Notes under the pieces: model-generated
The model's database searches: none
Seen by the model: the letters and a program-made list of their open reading frames with translations, nothing else
Told to the model about the DNA's origin: nothing
Program-made: the position numbers and the translations under genes
Source: Pedobacter sp. Leaf176
GTDB taxonomy: Bacteria; Bacteroidota; Bacteroidia; Sphingobacteriales; Sphingobacteriaceae
Length of the DNA: 64,000 bases
Direction of reading: 5' to 3'
Assembly: GCF_001424305.1 (NCBI RefSeq)
Contig: NZ_LMPD01000003.1
Coordinates: 420,387 to 484,386 of the forward strand
Part shown: positions 17,311 through 25,775 of the stretch, in pieces
Numbering within the stretch: the stretch's first letter is position 1
Layout: each line of letters opens with the position of its first letter

Positions 17311-18792
17311 ATGGATCAAACTGTTATCATCAACTTTCCAGGGGGAATAATTTCGCCTGGGACTTTAAATAATATACTCGTCGCTGCATCAAAAGCAAAA
17401 ATCACTTTTGTTCGCTTCGGACTCCGGCAACAGTTACTGGTTGATGTGGCAAGTTATAATCTTTCCAATTTCACCAATAAACTGGGTAAAATAAATGTGG
17501 AATACGAAGTTGATGAAAATAAGTTTCCTAACATTATCAGCTCTTATCCTGCTGAAGAAATATTTATCACAAACACGTGGCTAACCGGGGGCGTTTACAA
17601 AGATATTTTAGATGAAATTGACTTTAAGCCTAAAGTAAAAGTAAACATTTGCGACAGTAACCAGAGCTTTACGCCCATGCTTACCGGCAATATTAATTGG
17701 ATAGCATCTTCACAGGCGGAACATTATTGGCATTTGATTATCCGCTTCCCTAAAACAAACGTAACCTATGAATGGAAACAACTTTGCTACACCAATCACA
17801 TCGCAAAACTGACCAAAACGCTCGAAAAATTAATTACCGGTGATCCTGCGCAATTTATAGATAACCCCGATGCCAATGGAGCGGAACTTTTTGCACTTTT
17901 AAACGAAGAAGGCTTTGTTCTTAAAAGTGCTGATAAACCAGTAGAACTATCCTCATTCAACCTGCCTTATTATGAGGGACTCAATCGTTATAACAACAAA
18001 TACTGGCTGGGCATATACCGTCGGGATGAGTTATTCAAAGTATCTTTCTTAAAACGTCTATGTCAGCTATGTTTAAAAACCAAGCTTGGTCAGCTTTGCT
18101 GCACTTCATGGAAAACCATTATTGTTAAGGAAATTGACGAAAAGGATAAAAAATTGTGGAACGATCTGCTTGAAGAGTTCGAAATCAATATGAGGCATGC
18201 AGCCAACGAGCTTAACTTTCAGGTAGAGGATAATTGCATGGAAGGTTTGGAATTGAAAAACTTTCTCATCAGAAATTTAAGTATTAACGATACCAGGACT
18301 TTCGGCATTTGCTTTGGCATAAAAACCCGAAAAAAAAGTGAGGTTTTCAGCAGCATATTGATCCGTAAGCGTCACTTAATTAATCTATGGATACTAAAAC
18401 TATTCCCGGTTTATGATATTCTATGCGCTAAGGATTTTAACCCCAATGAACGTACAGGCAAAGTATTCAGTAGCAGTAACCCCAGGGGCATATTGCCGGA
18501 GCAAATCCGAAGAGCAATCTACAGTTTTTATAAATACCGGTTGAATGCCCTGGAAATCAATAAAAAATACAGCAACGTTAAAACAGAAGAATTAACCAAA
18601 GATGCGGGTATTTCCCTTGAGCAATGTAAGAACTGCCTGACGGTTTACAATGAATTAATTGGTGAGCCGGAAAACGATATTCCAGCCGGAACCCGATTTG
18701 AAGATTTACCTGAGGAGTACCGCTGCCCGCTCTGTGAAGGAGAAAAAGCTAATTTTTTCCGAATTGAACAATCTGAACTACAGTCGCTATAA
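17311..18792 (+). CDS. Degenerate sulfite/nitrite reductase-like protein with C-terminal rubredoxin domain
   Basis: 493 aa. The C-terminal 55 residues are a clear rubredoxin: C-K-N-C, then A-G-T-R-F-E-D-L-P, then C-P-L-C. The rest resembles two siroheme-reductase half-domain units: T-F-V-R-F-G-L-R-Q-Q near residue 30 and C-C-T-S-W-K-T-I-I-V near 266 stand where T-x-R-Q and L-T-P-W-x occur in sulfite/nitrite reductases. The siroheme cysteine motifs are lost: V-N-I-C-D-S-N-Q-S-F stands where I-N-I-S-G-C-P-N-S-C would be. It is probably an electron-transfer or scaffold protein for nitrate reduction rather than an enzyme (inference). Its 3' end overlaps the convergent mobA by 6 bases. Confidence 0.75.
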   Translation: MDQTVIINFPGGIISPGTLNNILVAASKAKITFVRFGLRQQLLVDVASYNLSNFTNKLGKINVEYEVDENKFPNIISSYPAEEIFITNTWLTGGVYKDILDEIDFKPKVKVNICDSNQSFTPMLTGNINWIASSQAEHYWHLIIRFPKTNVTYEWKQLCYTNHIAKLTKTLEKLITGDPAQFIDNPDANGAELFALLNEEGFVLKSADKPVELSSFNLPYYEGLNRYNNKYWLGIYRRDELFKVSFLKRLCQLCLKTKLGQLCCTSWKTIIVKEIDEKDKKLWNDLLEEFEINMRHAANELNFQVEDNCMEGLELKNFLIRNLSINDTRTFGICFGIKTRKKSEVFSSILIRKRHLINLWILKLFPVYDILCAKDFNPNERTGKVFSSSNPRGILPEQIRRAIYSFYKYRLNALEINKKYSNVKTEELTKDAGISLEQCKNCLTVYNELIGEPENDIPAGTRFEDLPEEYRCPLCEGEKANFFRIEQSELQSL

Positions 18793-19371
18793 ACCGTTTA
18801 CCTCGGCATGTGAGTTAAAATTATCAAACGAGTGATAATCTTTAGCTTCAACGGGAATTTCGAGAACGTTAAGTTGTGATAAAACAAATTTCATACTATG
18901 CTTTTCCAGAACACCTGTTTGCAACATCTTCATTATTTTTCTCAAGCCGACAGCTGTGTAGATGCCACACAAGGGTTCCTGATGGCCGTTTTTCTTAAAA
19001 ATATACGCTTCAAAAGATTTCTCAGAAATGAAAGTATTCATTAGTTGCTGTAAAACAGCTACATCCATTGATAACATATCGCAGGCAAGGAGGAATAAGT
19101 CATCATCAGGATTTAACAAATGTACAGAGAGCACGCCATGTAAAGGCCCTTTAACATCCAATGATGGATTATCCAAAATAAGTTTATCCTCACTGAAATG
19201 CCCGGCATAAGCTGATTCCTGATTTTTATTAACTGAAAATTTTACTTCAAAGCCCAGCGATCTTAATTTGTCGCTTGCTAAAGTTGCCCAAAGCTTATCC
19301 TGGTGATTTAACAAACCTTTATCTGCACCCATCCGCAAGCTAAGGCCTCCGCATAAAACAATTCCCAACAT
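18787..19371 (-). CDS. mobA: Molybdenum cofactor guanylyltransferase
   Basis: 194 aa. The start has the MobA signature L-C-G-G-L-S-L-R-M-G-A-D-K-G-L-L, with the G-x-D-K of GTP-using members. L-A-C-D-M near residue 95 fits the metal-binding aspartate. MobA turns Mo-molybdopterin into the guanine dinucleotide form, which NasA needs. It lies 5 bases downstream of the Fnr-like regulator on the same strand and converges on the rubredoxin-fusion gene with a 6-base overlap. Confidence 0.9.
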   Translation of the reverse strand: MLGIVLCGGLSLRMGADKGLLNHQDKLWATLASDKLRSLGFEVKFSVNKNQESAYAGHFSEDKLILDNPSLDVKGPLHGVLSVHLLNPDDDLFLLACDMLSMDVAVLQQLMNTFISEKSFEAYIFKKNGHQEPLCGIYTAVGLRKIMKMLQTGVLEKHSMKFVLSQLNVLEIPVEAKDYHSFDNFNSHAEVNGL

Positions 19372-19376
19372 AAAAT

Positions 19377-20060
19377 CTATTTTTTACTCAGGTCTATCAG
19401 CCTTTCTTCATCCAGAATCCCAATCATTTTATTCTTAACATGAATGAGCTTTTCAGAAAGTAATTCATTCATCGTTCTAAAAACAGTCTCATAAGTAGCC
19501 CCCGTAAACGCAGCAAGATCCTGGCGGCTTAATGCTAAATTTAAAAAACCCTCCTCGTTTAAACCAAATTGATCGCGAAGATTTAAAATAGCAACAGCCA
19601 GTCTGCCTTTTACCGACATCAGTGCAAGATTCCTCATTTTCTTTTCAGAAGCCTGAAGTTCATCAGCATAGAACATTAAAAGTTCATAAGCAAAATCATG
19701 ATTAACTTTTAAGGTTGCTTTGAAAAATTCGATATCGACAAAACAGAGTGAAGTTGTTTCCAGAGCGGTAGCAGATATAGGATAAACTAAATTTGTTGAG
19801 CTTATCCCCCGGTGGCCGAATATGGCTCCGTTATTTGCGAAACGAATAATCAGCTCTTTATCGCCCCATTGCTTATGTACTTTTATATTTCCGGAGGTTA
19901 CGAAATATACCCCGGTTACAGGATCGCCTTCTCTTATAATCAGTTCCCCTTTTTTTGCAGTGAAATTGCGTTTATGACTGTTTATTGCAGCATGCCACTC
20001 TGGTAATGTGTGCTTACACATAAAACAGGATTTTAAATCGCAGTTTTCCCCTTTTTTCAT
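19377..20060 (-). CDS. Fnr-like Crp family transcriptional regulator with four candidate cluster cysteines
   Basis: 227 aa: N-terminal cysteine cluster C7, C12, C15 (C-x4-C-x2-C); cNMP-binding-like beta-roll (about 30-115); dimer helix; HTH near 175-195 with Y-E-T-V-F-R as recognition helix. C106 lies in A-L-E-T-T-S-L-C, aligning with the fourth Fnr ligand region (E. coli C122). The protein may therefore carry an oxygen- or NO-sensitive iron-sulfur cluster, though the N-terminal spacing differs from Fnr. I choose ATG at 20060; a GTG at 20075 would lie upstream of the start point implied by the -7 box at 20077-20084. Likely regulator of the nitrate genes. Confidence 0.85.
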   Translation of the reverse strand: MKKGENCDLKSCFMCKHTLPEWHAAINSHKRNFTAKKGELIIREGDPVTGVYFVTSGNIKVHKQWGDKELIIRFANNGAIFGHRGISSTNLVYPISATALETTSLCFVDIEFFKATLKVNHDFAYELLMFYADELQASEKKMRNLALMSVKGRLAVAILNLRDQFGLNEEGFLNLALSRQDLAAFTGATYETVFRTMNELLSEKLIHVKNKMIGILDEERLIDLSKK

Positions 20061-20110
20061 AATCAGTAGATTCACACAAACATAATACTTTACATTGAAA
20101 CTACTGATTA
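20060..20110 (-). promoter_or_regulatory. Promoter of the Fnr-like gene inside a 10-bp inverted repeat
   Basis: Reading on the minus strand, TATGTTTG at 20077-20084 matches the -7 box TAnnTTTG. It is flanked by a perfect 10-bp inverted repeat, TAATCAGTAG at 20060-20069 and CTACTGATTA at 20101-20110. The arms lie about three helical turns apart, bracketing the promoter and touching the start codon. No clear -33 TTTG is present. The repeat could be an autoregulatory site. Confidence 0.4.
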
Positions 20111-20149
20111 ACCCGACAACTCAATTGACATTTTACCTTGCAGGAATAA

Positions 20150-21313
20150 CTAGACCACTATCGGTTTTCTTTTTTGCTTCTTCTTTCCATTGGCTTTATT
20201 GTACCACATCAAAAATCCGGTGACTGGCATGGCTGAACAGATAAGTGCGATTAAAAAGGCGATAATTTTTGTAGGGATGCCGGAAAATGCACCGGTATGC
20301 AAATCATAATTCATGGTCCTGAACTGCTCGCCGCCAACAACATTTCTATCATTGTAATGCATCAGCATTTTTCCTGTATTTCTGTCAAAGTAATACCATT
20401 CAAACAGGTGTGTTCTGTTTCTGGCCAACCTTACCTGCACATCCATTGGATCGGTTTCTTTTTCCCTGAATCGCATTGAAAGTACATCAGCCTTACTGTG
20501 TTGGCGTAGAAGTGAAGTAACAACACTATCCATTGGAGCTGTAGGATAGGTTTTATTGGGCGTCGATTTTGGGATTTTTCGCTTTTCAATTACTTTCGCG
20601 CCATTGGCTACAAACTGTACAGATGCATCTGCCCAGGCAAAGGTAAAAACCAACCCGGTAAGGGCAATCAGTAAAGCAGGGATCAAAGCATAAAAGCCCA
20701 ATACATTATGCAAATCATATATCAATCTTTTTATTCCAACCTTCGGATCAATGAAAAGTCCTTTTTTAAATCCCCTAACCGTCCATTTTCGTGGGAACCA
20801 GATGACTAACCCGGTGAGCAGAAGAACGAAAAAACAAAGCACAGAGATTCCGGTTATTAAGGTTCCTACCGGCTCCCCCAATAACAAATTCATGTGCAGG
20901 TTCAGCACCAATTGAAAAAACTCATTTTTTGTGTTCTCAATGTAGACTACTTCCCCTGTATAAGGGTTCATATACACCCGGTAATAGTATTTGTAATAGT
21001 TCCAGTAACCGATACGCTTTTTATCTGTTAGTGAGGCTCGGAATATCCAGGTTCTCCCTTTGCCAGGATAAATTTCGGCCCGGGATATTTTGATCTCTGG
21101 ACCAAGCGCTTTTTGGGCATTATCCCGAAGTTTACTGAAAGCAATAAACGGGGTACTGGAACTGGTTCTTACATAATATTTATCATGATAAAAATATTCC
21201 TTCAATTCATCTGAAAAGACATTTACGCATGCAGTAAGGCTCACAATCAAAACCACAAGGCCTGTAACCAGCCCCAACCACGTATGTATCCAGAAAAATA
21301 TTTTGCGCGCCAT
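20150..21313 (-). CDS. PepSY-associated transmembrane protein
   Basis: 387 aa inner-membrane protein. An N-terminal helix (W-I-H-T-W-L-G-L-V-T-G-L-V-V-L) is followed by a periplasmic PepSY-type region, then hydrophobic segments near 150-170, 205-225 and 350-370. H-T-W-L-G and D-L-H-N-V-L-G are typical of this iron-regulated membrane protein family, some members of which act as ferric-siderophore reductases. It begins 2 bases after the TonB receptor gene, so the two are one operon. Role in reductive iron release is inferred from family and context. Confidence 0.88.
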   Translation of the reverse strand: MARKIFFWIHTWLGLVTGLVVLIVSLTACVNVFSDELKEYFYHDKYYVRTSSSTPFIAFSKLRDNAQKALGPEIKISRAEIYPGKGRTWIFRASLTDKKRIGYWNYYKYYYRVYMNPYTGEVVYIENTKNEFFQLVLNLHMNLLLGEPVGTLITGISVLCFFVLLLTGLVIWFPRKWTVRGFKKGLFIDPKVGIKRLIYDLHNVLGFYALIPALLIALTGLVFTFAWADASVQFVANGAKVIEKRKIPKSTPNKTYPTAPMDSVVTSLLRQHSKADVLSMRFREKETDPMDVQVRLARNRTHLFEWYYFDRNTGKMLMHYNDRNVVGGEQFRTMNYDLHTGAFSGIPTKIIAFLIALICSAMPVTGFLMWYNKANGKKKQKRKPIVV

Positions 21314-21315
21314 TA

Positions 21316-23688
21316 TTAAAAACTGTAGGAAAGATTCAAACTCATTGTCGCACCGTTTCCACGTACATATTCCGCATCAATAGCACGGTACTGGCTAACC
21401 ACAGGAAAATACGAGCTATTTAAAATATTTTCTACCCCAAGCCCTGCCGACCATTTCCGGTTAAAGCGGTATCCCGCAGATAAATTAAACAGGCTTACCT
21501 CTTTTACATCTCCTTCACTATTGGCAAATAATCCATTTGCACGCACATCAAAACGGTCGCGACTTCCGGTATAAACCCAAAATAATTTCAAATCAAGTGC
21601 CGAAACCGGACGATAGCTTAGGTAAGCAGTAGCCTTAGGCGGTGCGATACGTAAACCATTCATGTAAACTTTAGTTCCGTTAGCCTGCTCCGCTTTTCCC
21701 TCAACATAAGAATAACTTCCACCGACTGCCCATTGTATACTCAAATTTAAATCAGCAGTGATTTCATAACCTTTAATTCGTTCAGGCTCACGTTGAGGAA
21801 CAAGAAATCCACCTACATCAACCAGGTTCGCACCCAGTTTGGATGTACTAATGAAATAAGCACCGGTTAGGTTTAAGATGCCGACTTTACTGCTGAATCC
21901 TGCCTCATAATTATTTGTTATAATTGGATCTGTTGCAATACTTTCCAGCGTGCTGCTCGTTGCCGTTCTCAGAATACGTCCAAGTTCGTTAATCGCAAAG
22001 CCCTGAGAAAAACTTACAAAGGGGTTAAAAAAATCATATTTATTATACCTCAAACCAGCATTAAAAGTTGTCGCCTTGTATGGTATTTTACCACCGGTTA
22101 CCGGAATACTACCCTGCCCATTAGGACCTCTTGCAATCGTATTGAAATCATGAACCTTCACCCTGGCATTTTCATAACGAATGCCGGCTTTAAGTACAAA
22201 ATTTGTAAGTATATCAAATTTCATCTGTGCATATGGCGCCACGTTTAACATATTCATATCGGGAATATAAACCCGTCCGTCTGTAAGAACCTGATTGGTG
22301 CGATCGTTCAATAAATCAAGTCCGTAGGTAATTTCGCCATCGCCGAAGCTTCCGGCTTTCCATGGCGTATTCAGCGTTAGGCGAATGCCTTTTTTAAAGG
22401 ACTGTATTTTAGTCTGACCCGGGCCATACCATGCGGTTCCCTGTGCCACATACCTGTTCATGGAAACAAAACCATTATAATACGCCGAAACATCAAGTGA
22501 ACTTCCCAATGGCAAAGCATTGTTATGATATGAAATCAATGCATTATGGTTGTATGGTGTTCCTGCTGGCTCACCTGGATCAATCCCCTCCTGCCCAACT
22601 GAAGGGGTTATGCCATATTTGCCGACAACATTCACATAGTCACTTTTTTGCAGGCTTCTGAATAAATTATATGAAGCAACAAGTTCACTATGGTCGTTTG
22701 GCTTGTAAGCTAGTTTAACAAAGGCGTTGTAAAGTTTATTTTCACCCAATCCATCAGGCTGGGCATTTACATTTCCCTTTGCGTCTTTCAGCACACCGGT
22801 ATAATTATAAGTACCATTAACCACATACGAAAATTTGTTTATCGTGCCACTCAAGGTTTGAGAGAAACGGTAACCCAGCGTATTAGATGGATGTGCAAGA
22901 TTACCATTTACACCTGCGCTTGTTGTTCCACTGATTACTTTATCGCCTGTAGCTTTTTTTGTGATAAAATTAATAATCCCACCTGCAGAACCGTTTCCAT
23001 AAATTGACGTAGCACCTTTTATAACCTCAACTCTTTCAATAACGGAAGGATCCAGTGTTCTGATGTCCCTGCTACCGTTCATTAACGGGGTCGATTGGGG
23101 AATACCATCTATTAATACAAGTACCTGACGTCCGCGAAGCGTTTGGCCGGCATTTGTGGCTTTATTGTTTGATGTTCCTAGTCCCGGGACTGTGTTTCCC
23201 AGGATGGCCGTTATTGATGGATTTACATTTAGTTGCTCTTTTACATCCCTTGCACTTAGTATTGTAACAGATGACGGTACATCTTTCAAACTTTCCGGTT
23301 TTCTTCCAGCAGTTACAACGACCTCATTAAGCGAGTTCCCTTGTTGAAGGGTAAAGCTTAGATTAGTAATGCTGTCTGTTAAAGCAAATGATTTATAGAG
23401 GGTTTCGTAACCAATAAGGCTAATCGTTAACTGATGTTTGCCTGGTGAGAGGTCTTTTATTTCAAATTTTCCTAGGTTATCGGTTGCTGTACTACGGGAA
23501 TCGACTTTTATAGTAGCGTAACTTAAAGGATTTCCGTCTGCATCAGCTACAAAGCCAGAAAGCGTCACTATGTTTTCAATATTGTTTTGTGCACGGGAAA
23601 GTAGCGGAATTAAGATTAGAAAGGAAAAAGCAGCAGAAACTAAGTTGATACATACTTTCCTGGTAATGCGGTTAATTCTATATAGCAT
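21316..23688 (-). CDS. TonB-dependent siderophore-type receptor
   Basis: 790 aa outer-membrane receptor. Signal peptide to about residue 33 (S-R-A-Q), then a CarboxypepD-reg-like beta-sandwich (about 42-118), a TonB-box-like N-E-V-V-V-T-A near 128, a plug domain (about 145-245, with V-L-I-D-G-I-P-Q-S and I-E-R-V-E-V-I-K-G-A), and a 22-strand-type barrel ending in L-S-Y-S-F. Paired with the PepSY protein and preceded by a Fur-like palindrome, it most likely imports a ferric siderophore; the ligand cannot be read from sequence. Confidence 0.92.
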   Translation of the reverse strand: MLYRINRITRKVCINLVSAAFSFLILIPLLSRAQNNIENIVTLSGFVADADGNPLSYATIKVDSRSTATDNLGKFEIKDLSPGKHQLTISLIGYETLYKSFALTDSITNLSFTLQQGNSLNEVVVTAGRKPESLKDVPSSVTILSARDVKEQLNVNPSITAILGNTVPGLGTSNNKATNAGQTLRGRQVLVLIDGIPQSTPLMNGSRDIRTLDPSVIERVEVIKGATSIYGNGSAGGIINFITKKATGDKVISGTTSAGVNGNLAHPSNTLGYRFSQTLSGTINKFSYVVNGTYNYTGVLKDAKGNVNAQPDGLGENKLYNAFVKLAYKPNDHSELVASYNLFRSLQKSDYVNVVGKYGITPSVGQEGIDPGEPAGTPYNHNALISYHNNALPLGSSLDVSAYYNGFVSMNRYVAQGTAWYGPGQTKIQSFKKGIRLTLNTPWKAGSFGDGEITYGLDLLNDRTNQVLTDGRVYIPDMNMLNVAPYAQMKFDILTNFVLKAGIRYENARVKVHDFNTIARGPNGQGSIPVTGGKIPYKATTFNAGLRYNKYDFFNPFVSFSQGFAINELGRILRTATSSTLESIATDPIITNNYEAGFSSKVGILNLTGAYFISTSKLGANLVDVGGFLVPQREPERIKGYEITADLNLSIQWAVGGSYSYVEGKAEQANGTKVYMNGLRIAPPKATAYLSYRPVSALDLKLFWVYTGSRDRFDVRANGLFANSEGDVKEVSLFNLSAGYRFNRKWSAGLGVENILNSSYFPVVSQYRAIDAEYVRGNGATMSLNLSYSF

Positions 23689-23737
23689 CGGATAGGTATA
23701 AATTTAAAATAATGGATTTGCAATGATTAATTTTCTG

Positions 23738-23776
23738 CAAAGATATTTTTATTTAGACTCAATACAAATTGTATTG
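23738..23776 (-). promoter_or_regulatory. TonB receptor promoter overlapped by a Fur-like palindrome
   Basis: On the minus strand TTTG (23765-23768), a 19-bp spacer and TATCTTTG (23738-23745) match the Bacteroidota promoter consensus exactly. The -33 box lies inside the palindrome CAATACAA-A-TTGTATTG (23760-23776), whose core is a 7-1-7 inverted repeat, the geometry of Fur/PerR/Zur operators. A repressor bound there would block the -33 contact, as expected for an iron-repressed receptor. Confidence 0.65.
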
Positions 23777-23942
23777 GTAAAATTCTGGCATTATTTCTCT
23801 TCTAACGCGTTTGAAGCAATTATTTGCCGGGGTGTAACTTTTTCAGAAATCGAACTGAAATAACTTCAGAATTCCTGAAAATTTTTCAGCTCATATTATA
23901 AAAAAATATATAAAATTCACCAAAATTAAATTGGCATATCAC

Positions 23943-23973
23943 TTGATATCAATACTTTAAACCATTAGCTTTA
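23943..23973 (+). promoter_or_regulatory. Putative promoter of the response-regulator gene
   Basis: TTGA (23943-23946), 19 bp, then TAGCTTTA (23966-23973): one mismatch each to TTTG and TAnnTTTG at the right spacing. The -33 position is part of the perfect 10-bp palindrome TTGATATCAA (23943-23952). Confidence 0.35.
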
Positions 23974-24023
23974 AGTGGACTTCAGGCATAGCCATGGATG
24001 TACTGAAAAATGGTAAATATTGA

Positions 24024-24449
24024 ATGACGTATAAAGGGATGGGAGAAGCAAAAAAAATATTTATCGTAGAAGACGATTTGGTATTATTGGAAACCCTGCA
24101 GGAAATCTTAGAGATGCATGGTTATCAATGTCAGGGCTGCCATGAACCGGAAAAAGCAGTCAAACTAATCGAGAACTATCGTCCTGATCTTATAATAATG
24201 GATTATTTGTTGCCTGACTGGAATGGCGGTGAGCTTTGTGCAGCTGTCCGATCTGTTAAGGGGTTTGAAAACATTCCGGTCATCATTACTTCAGCCTATG
24301 CGAAAATAGTATACTCGTTATCTGAATACGGTTGTAATGCGGTGTTGGAAAAACCTTTTTCCATCCATGAAATGATCAGTCTGGTTAATAAACTGCTTTT
24401 TAAAAAAAACAGTCGAAATTCTCTTTTTCCAAAGATTAAATTTCCCTGA
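24024..24449 (+). CDS. Single-domain response regulator
   Basis: 141 aa receiver domain with no output domain. The acidic pair E-D-D near residue 17, the phosphoacceptor D in I-I-M-D-Y near 58, the T/S switch in I-T-S-A near 91 and the lysine of E-K-P near 112 are all present. An in-frame ATG at 24039 would give M-G-E-A-K-K and is an alternative start. No histidine kinase is nearby, so it probably acts in a phosphorelay or by protein contact. It has no evident link to its neighbours. Confidence 0.85.
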   Translation: MTYKGMGEAKKIFIVEDDLVLLETLQEILEMHGYQCQGCHEPEKAVKLIENYRPDLIIMDYLLPDWNGGELCAAVRSVKGFENIPVIITSAYAKIVYSLSEYGCNAVLEKPFSIHEMISLVNKLLFKKNSRNSLFPKIKFP

Positions 24450-24633
24450 AGCTTCTCTTATTCACTTCAAATATCGATTATCGATGGGAATTGAACTTTG
24501 AAATACAAAAAAACGCTAACGTTTTCAACAAAGGAAATTACAGCCTCAACAAAACCTCCCCTTCAGCAACCACAATTTTGGAAATTAACCATCGGTACAC
24601 TAATCATAAACCTGAACAGCGTATGGCAATAAC

Positions 24634-25128
24634 CTAATGTGGCAGTTTATTCCTGAAAAAACCATACACCCAAGTACCAGCAATGGCACTCAAAAGCGTA
24701 ACTACAGTCACAGTCGCGCCTGTACCGATTTGTGCAAACAGCGGACCAGGACAGGCGCCTGTAATGGCCCAACCCAAACCGAATATTAATCCACCATAGA
24801 TCTGACCTTTGTTGAAAGTCTTGGGATGAAATTCGATTGGCTCACCGTAAATGGTTTTGACATTAAATTTTTTAATCAAAAAAATTGATACCATACCTAC
24901 CATAATCGCACTACCAATAATGCCATACATATGGAAGGATTGCAGGCGAAACATCTCCTGTATGCGGAACCAGCTGATGACCTCCGATTTAACGAAGACG
25001 ATACCGAACAGTATACCTACAACCAGGTATTTTATGTTTTGGTACCACGTTGTTTTTACCTGGCTTTCGTTCAGGCCAACTGTGTCTAAAGAACTGGTTT
25101 CAAAACCGGTATTTTTCTTATTTTCCAT
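24634..25128 (-). CDS. YeeE/YedE-type sulfur transporter half (DUF6691-like)
   Basis: 164 aa membrane protein with four predicted helices. W-A-I-T-G-A-C-P-G-P-L-F-A holds the conserved G-x-C-P-G-P cysteine motif of the second-half type of YeeE/YedE transporters, which move thiosulfate or related sulfur species. I place the start at 25128 (M-E-N-K-K); an upstream extension would overlap the preceding gene. The partner half is encoded 8 bases upstream. Together they resemble PmpA/PmpB-type pairs of sulfide-oxidation clusters. Confidence 0.85.
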   Translation of the reverse strand: MENKKNTGFETSSLDTVGLNESQVKTTWYQNIKYLVVGILFGIVFVKSEVISWFRIQEMFRLQSFHMYGIIGSAIMVGMVSIFLIKKFNVKTIYGEPIEFHPKTFNKGQIYGGLIFGLGWAITGACPGPLFAQIGTGATVTVVTLLSAIAGTWVYGFFRNKLPH

Positions 25129-25136
25129 GTTTATTT

Positions 25137-25700
25137 TTAAAGCGCTAAAATGTGAGGTAAAATTAAATTGGCCATCAGGAATCCCCCAATCATAAAACAA
25201 ATAGTGGCGACCAGCGATGGCCATTGCAGATTGGACAATCCCATAATGGCATGTCCGCTGGTACAACCACCCGCGTACCGAGTGCCAAAACCCACCATAA
25301 ACCCGCCAACTATCATTAGCAGAAATCCTTTTAAGGTAAATAAGGCAGGCCAGTTCATAATCTCCAGTGGAACGAGGTTATCGTAATTGCTTATGCCATA
25401 AACTGCCAGTTCTTTCGCCAGCTTTGGGTTAACCACAACAGGGTTTAGATTAGCGAGCAGCGCCATAGCAAGCGCACCGCCAATTAAAATTCCAAAAACA
25501 AAGAATAAATTCCATACTTCTTTTTTCCAATCGTACTTAAAAAATGAGATATTTGCCGGCAGGCATGCCGCACAGATATGCCTTAGCGAAGAGCTGATGC
25601 CAAACGACTTGTTGCCGAGGACGAGTAGTGCAGGCACGGTCAGTCCAATTAACGGGCCAGCAATGTACCAGGGCCATGGTTGCTTTAAAAATTCTAACAT
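25137..25700 (-). CDS. YeeE/YedE-type sulfur transporter half
   Basis: 187 aa with about five hydrophobic helices. [14 protein letters not shown] is the G-C-T-S-G-H signature of YeeE/YedE proteins, whose cysteine relays thiosulfate or sulfane sulfur. It is followed in the same operon by the DUF6691-like half and preceded by the MBL/rhodanese gene, 75 bp away. It probably moves a sulfur substrate or product of persulfide metabolism; direction and substrate are not visible. Confidence 0.88.
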   Translation of the reverse strand: MLEFLKQPWPWYIAGPLIGLTVPALLVLGNKSFGISSSLRHICAACLPANISFFKYDWKKEVWNLFFVFGILIGGALAMALLANLNPVVVNPKLAKELAVYGISNYDNLVPLEIMNWPALFTLKGFLLMIVGGFMVGFGTRYAGGCTSGHAIMGLSNLQWPSLVATICFMIGGFLMANLILPHILAL

Positions 25701-25775
25701 ATTGATTGGATCCGTTTAATTACTTCTGTAAATGTTTTGTCTTCTATTTTGTCCAGATGAAATAAAAAATATCAA

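Larger units (their letters stand above)
23689..24023. other. 335-bp divergent intergenic region
   Basis: AT-rich spacer between the TonB receptor (minus) and the response regulator (plus). It holds the two promoters described separately and no open frame with coding character. A 9-codon frame (23994-24023) ends directly against the response-regulator start; I do not think it is a gene. Confidence 0.6.

Noticed and set aside
25720..25731. TTAC-N4-GTAA as a full copy of the sulfur-cluster motif
   Set aside because: It is only 20 bp from the YeeE start codon and shares few bases with the 18-bp motif, so I mention it only as a possible relative.
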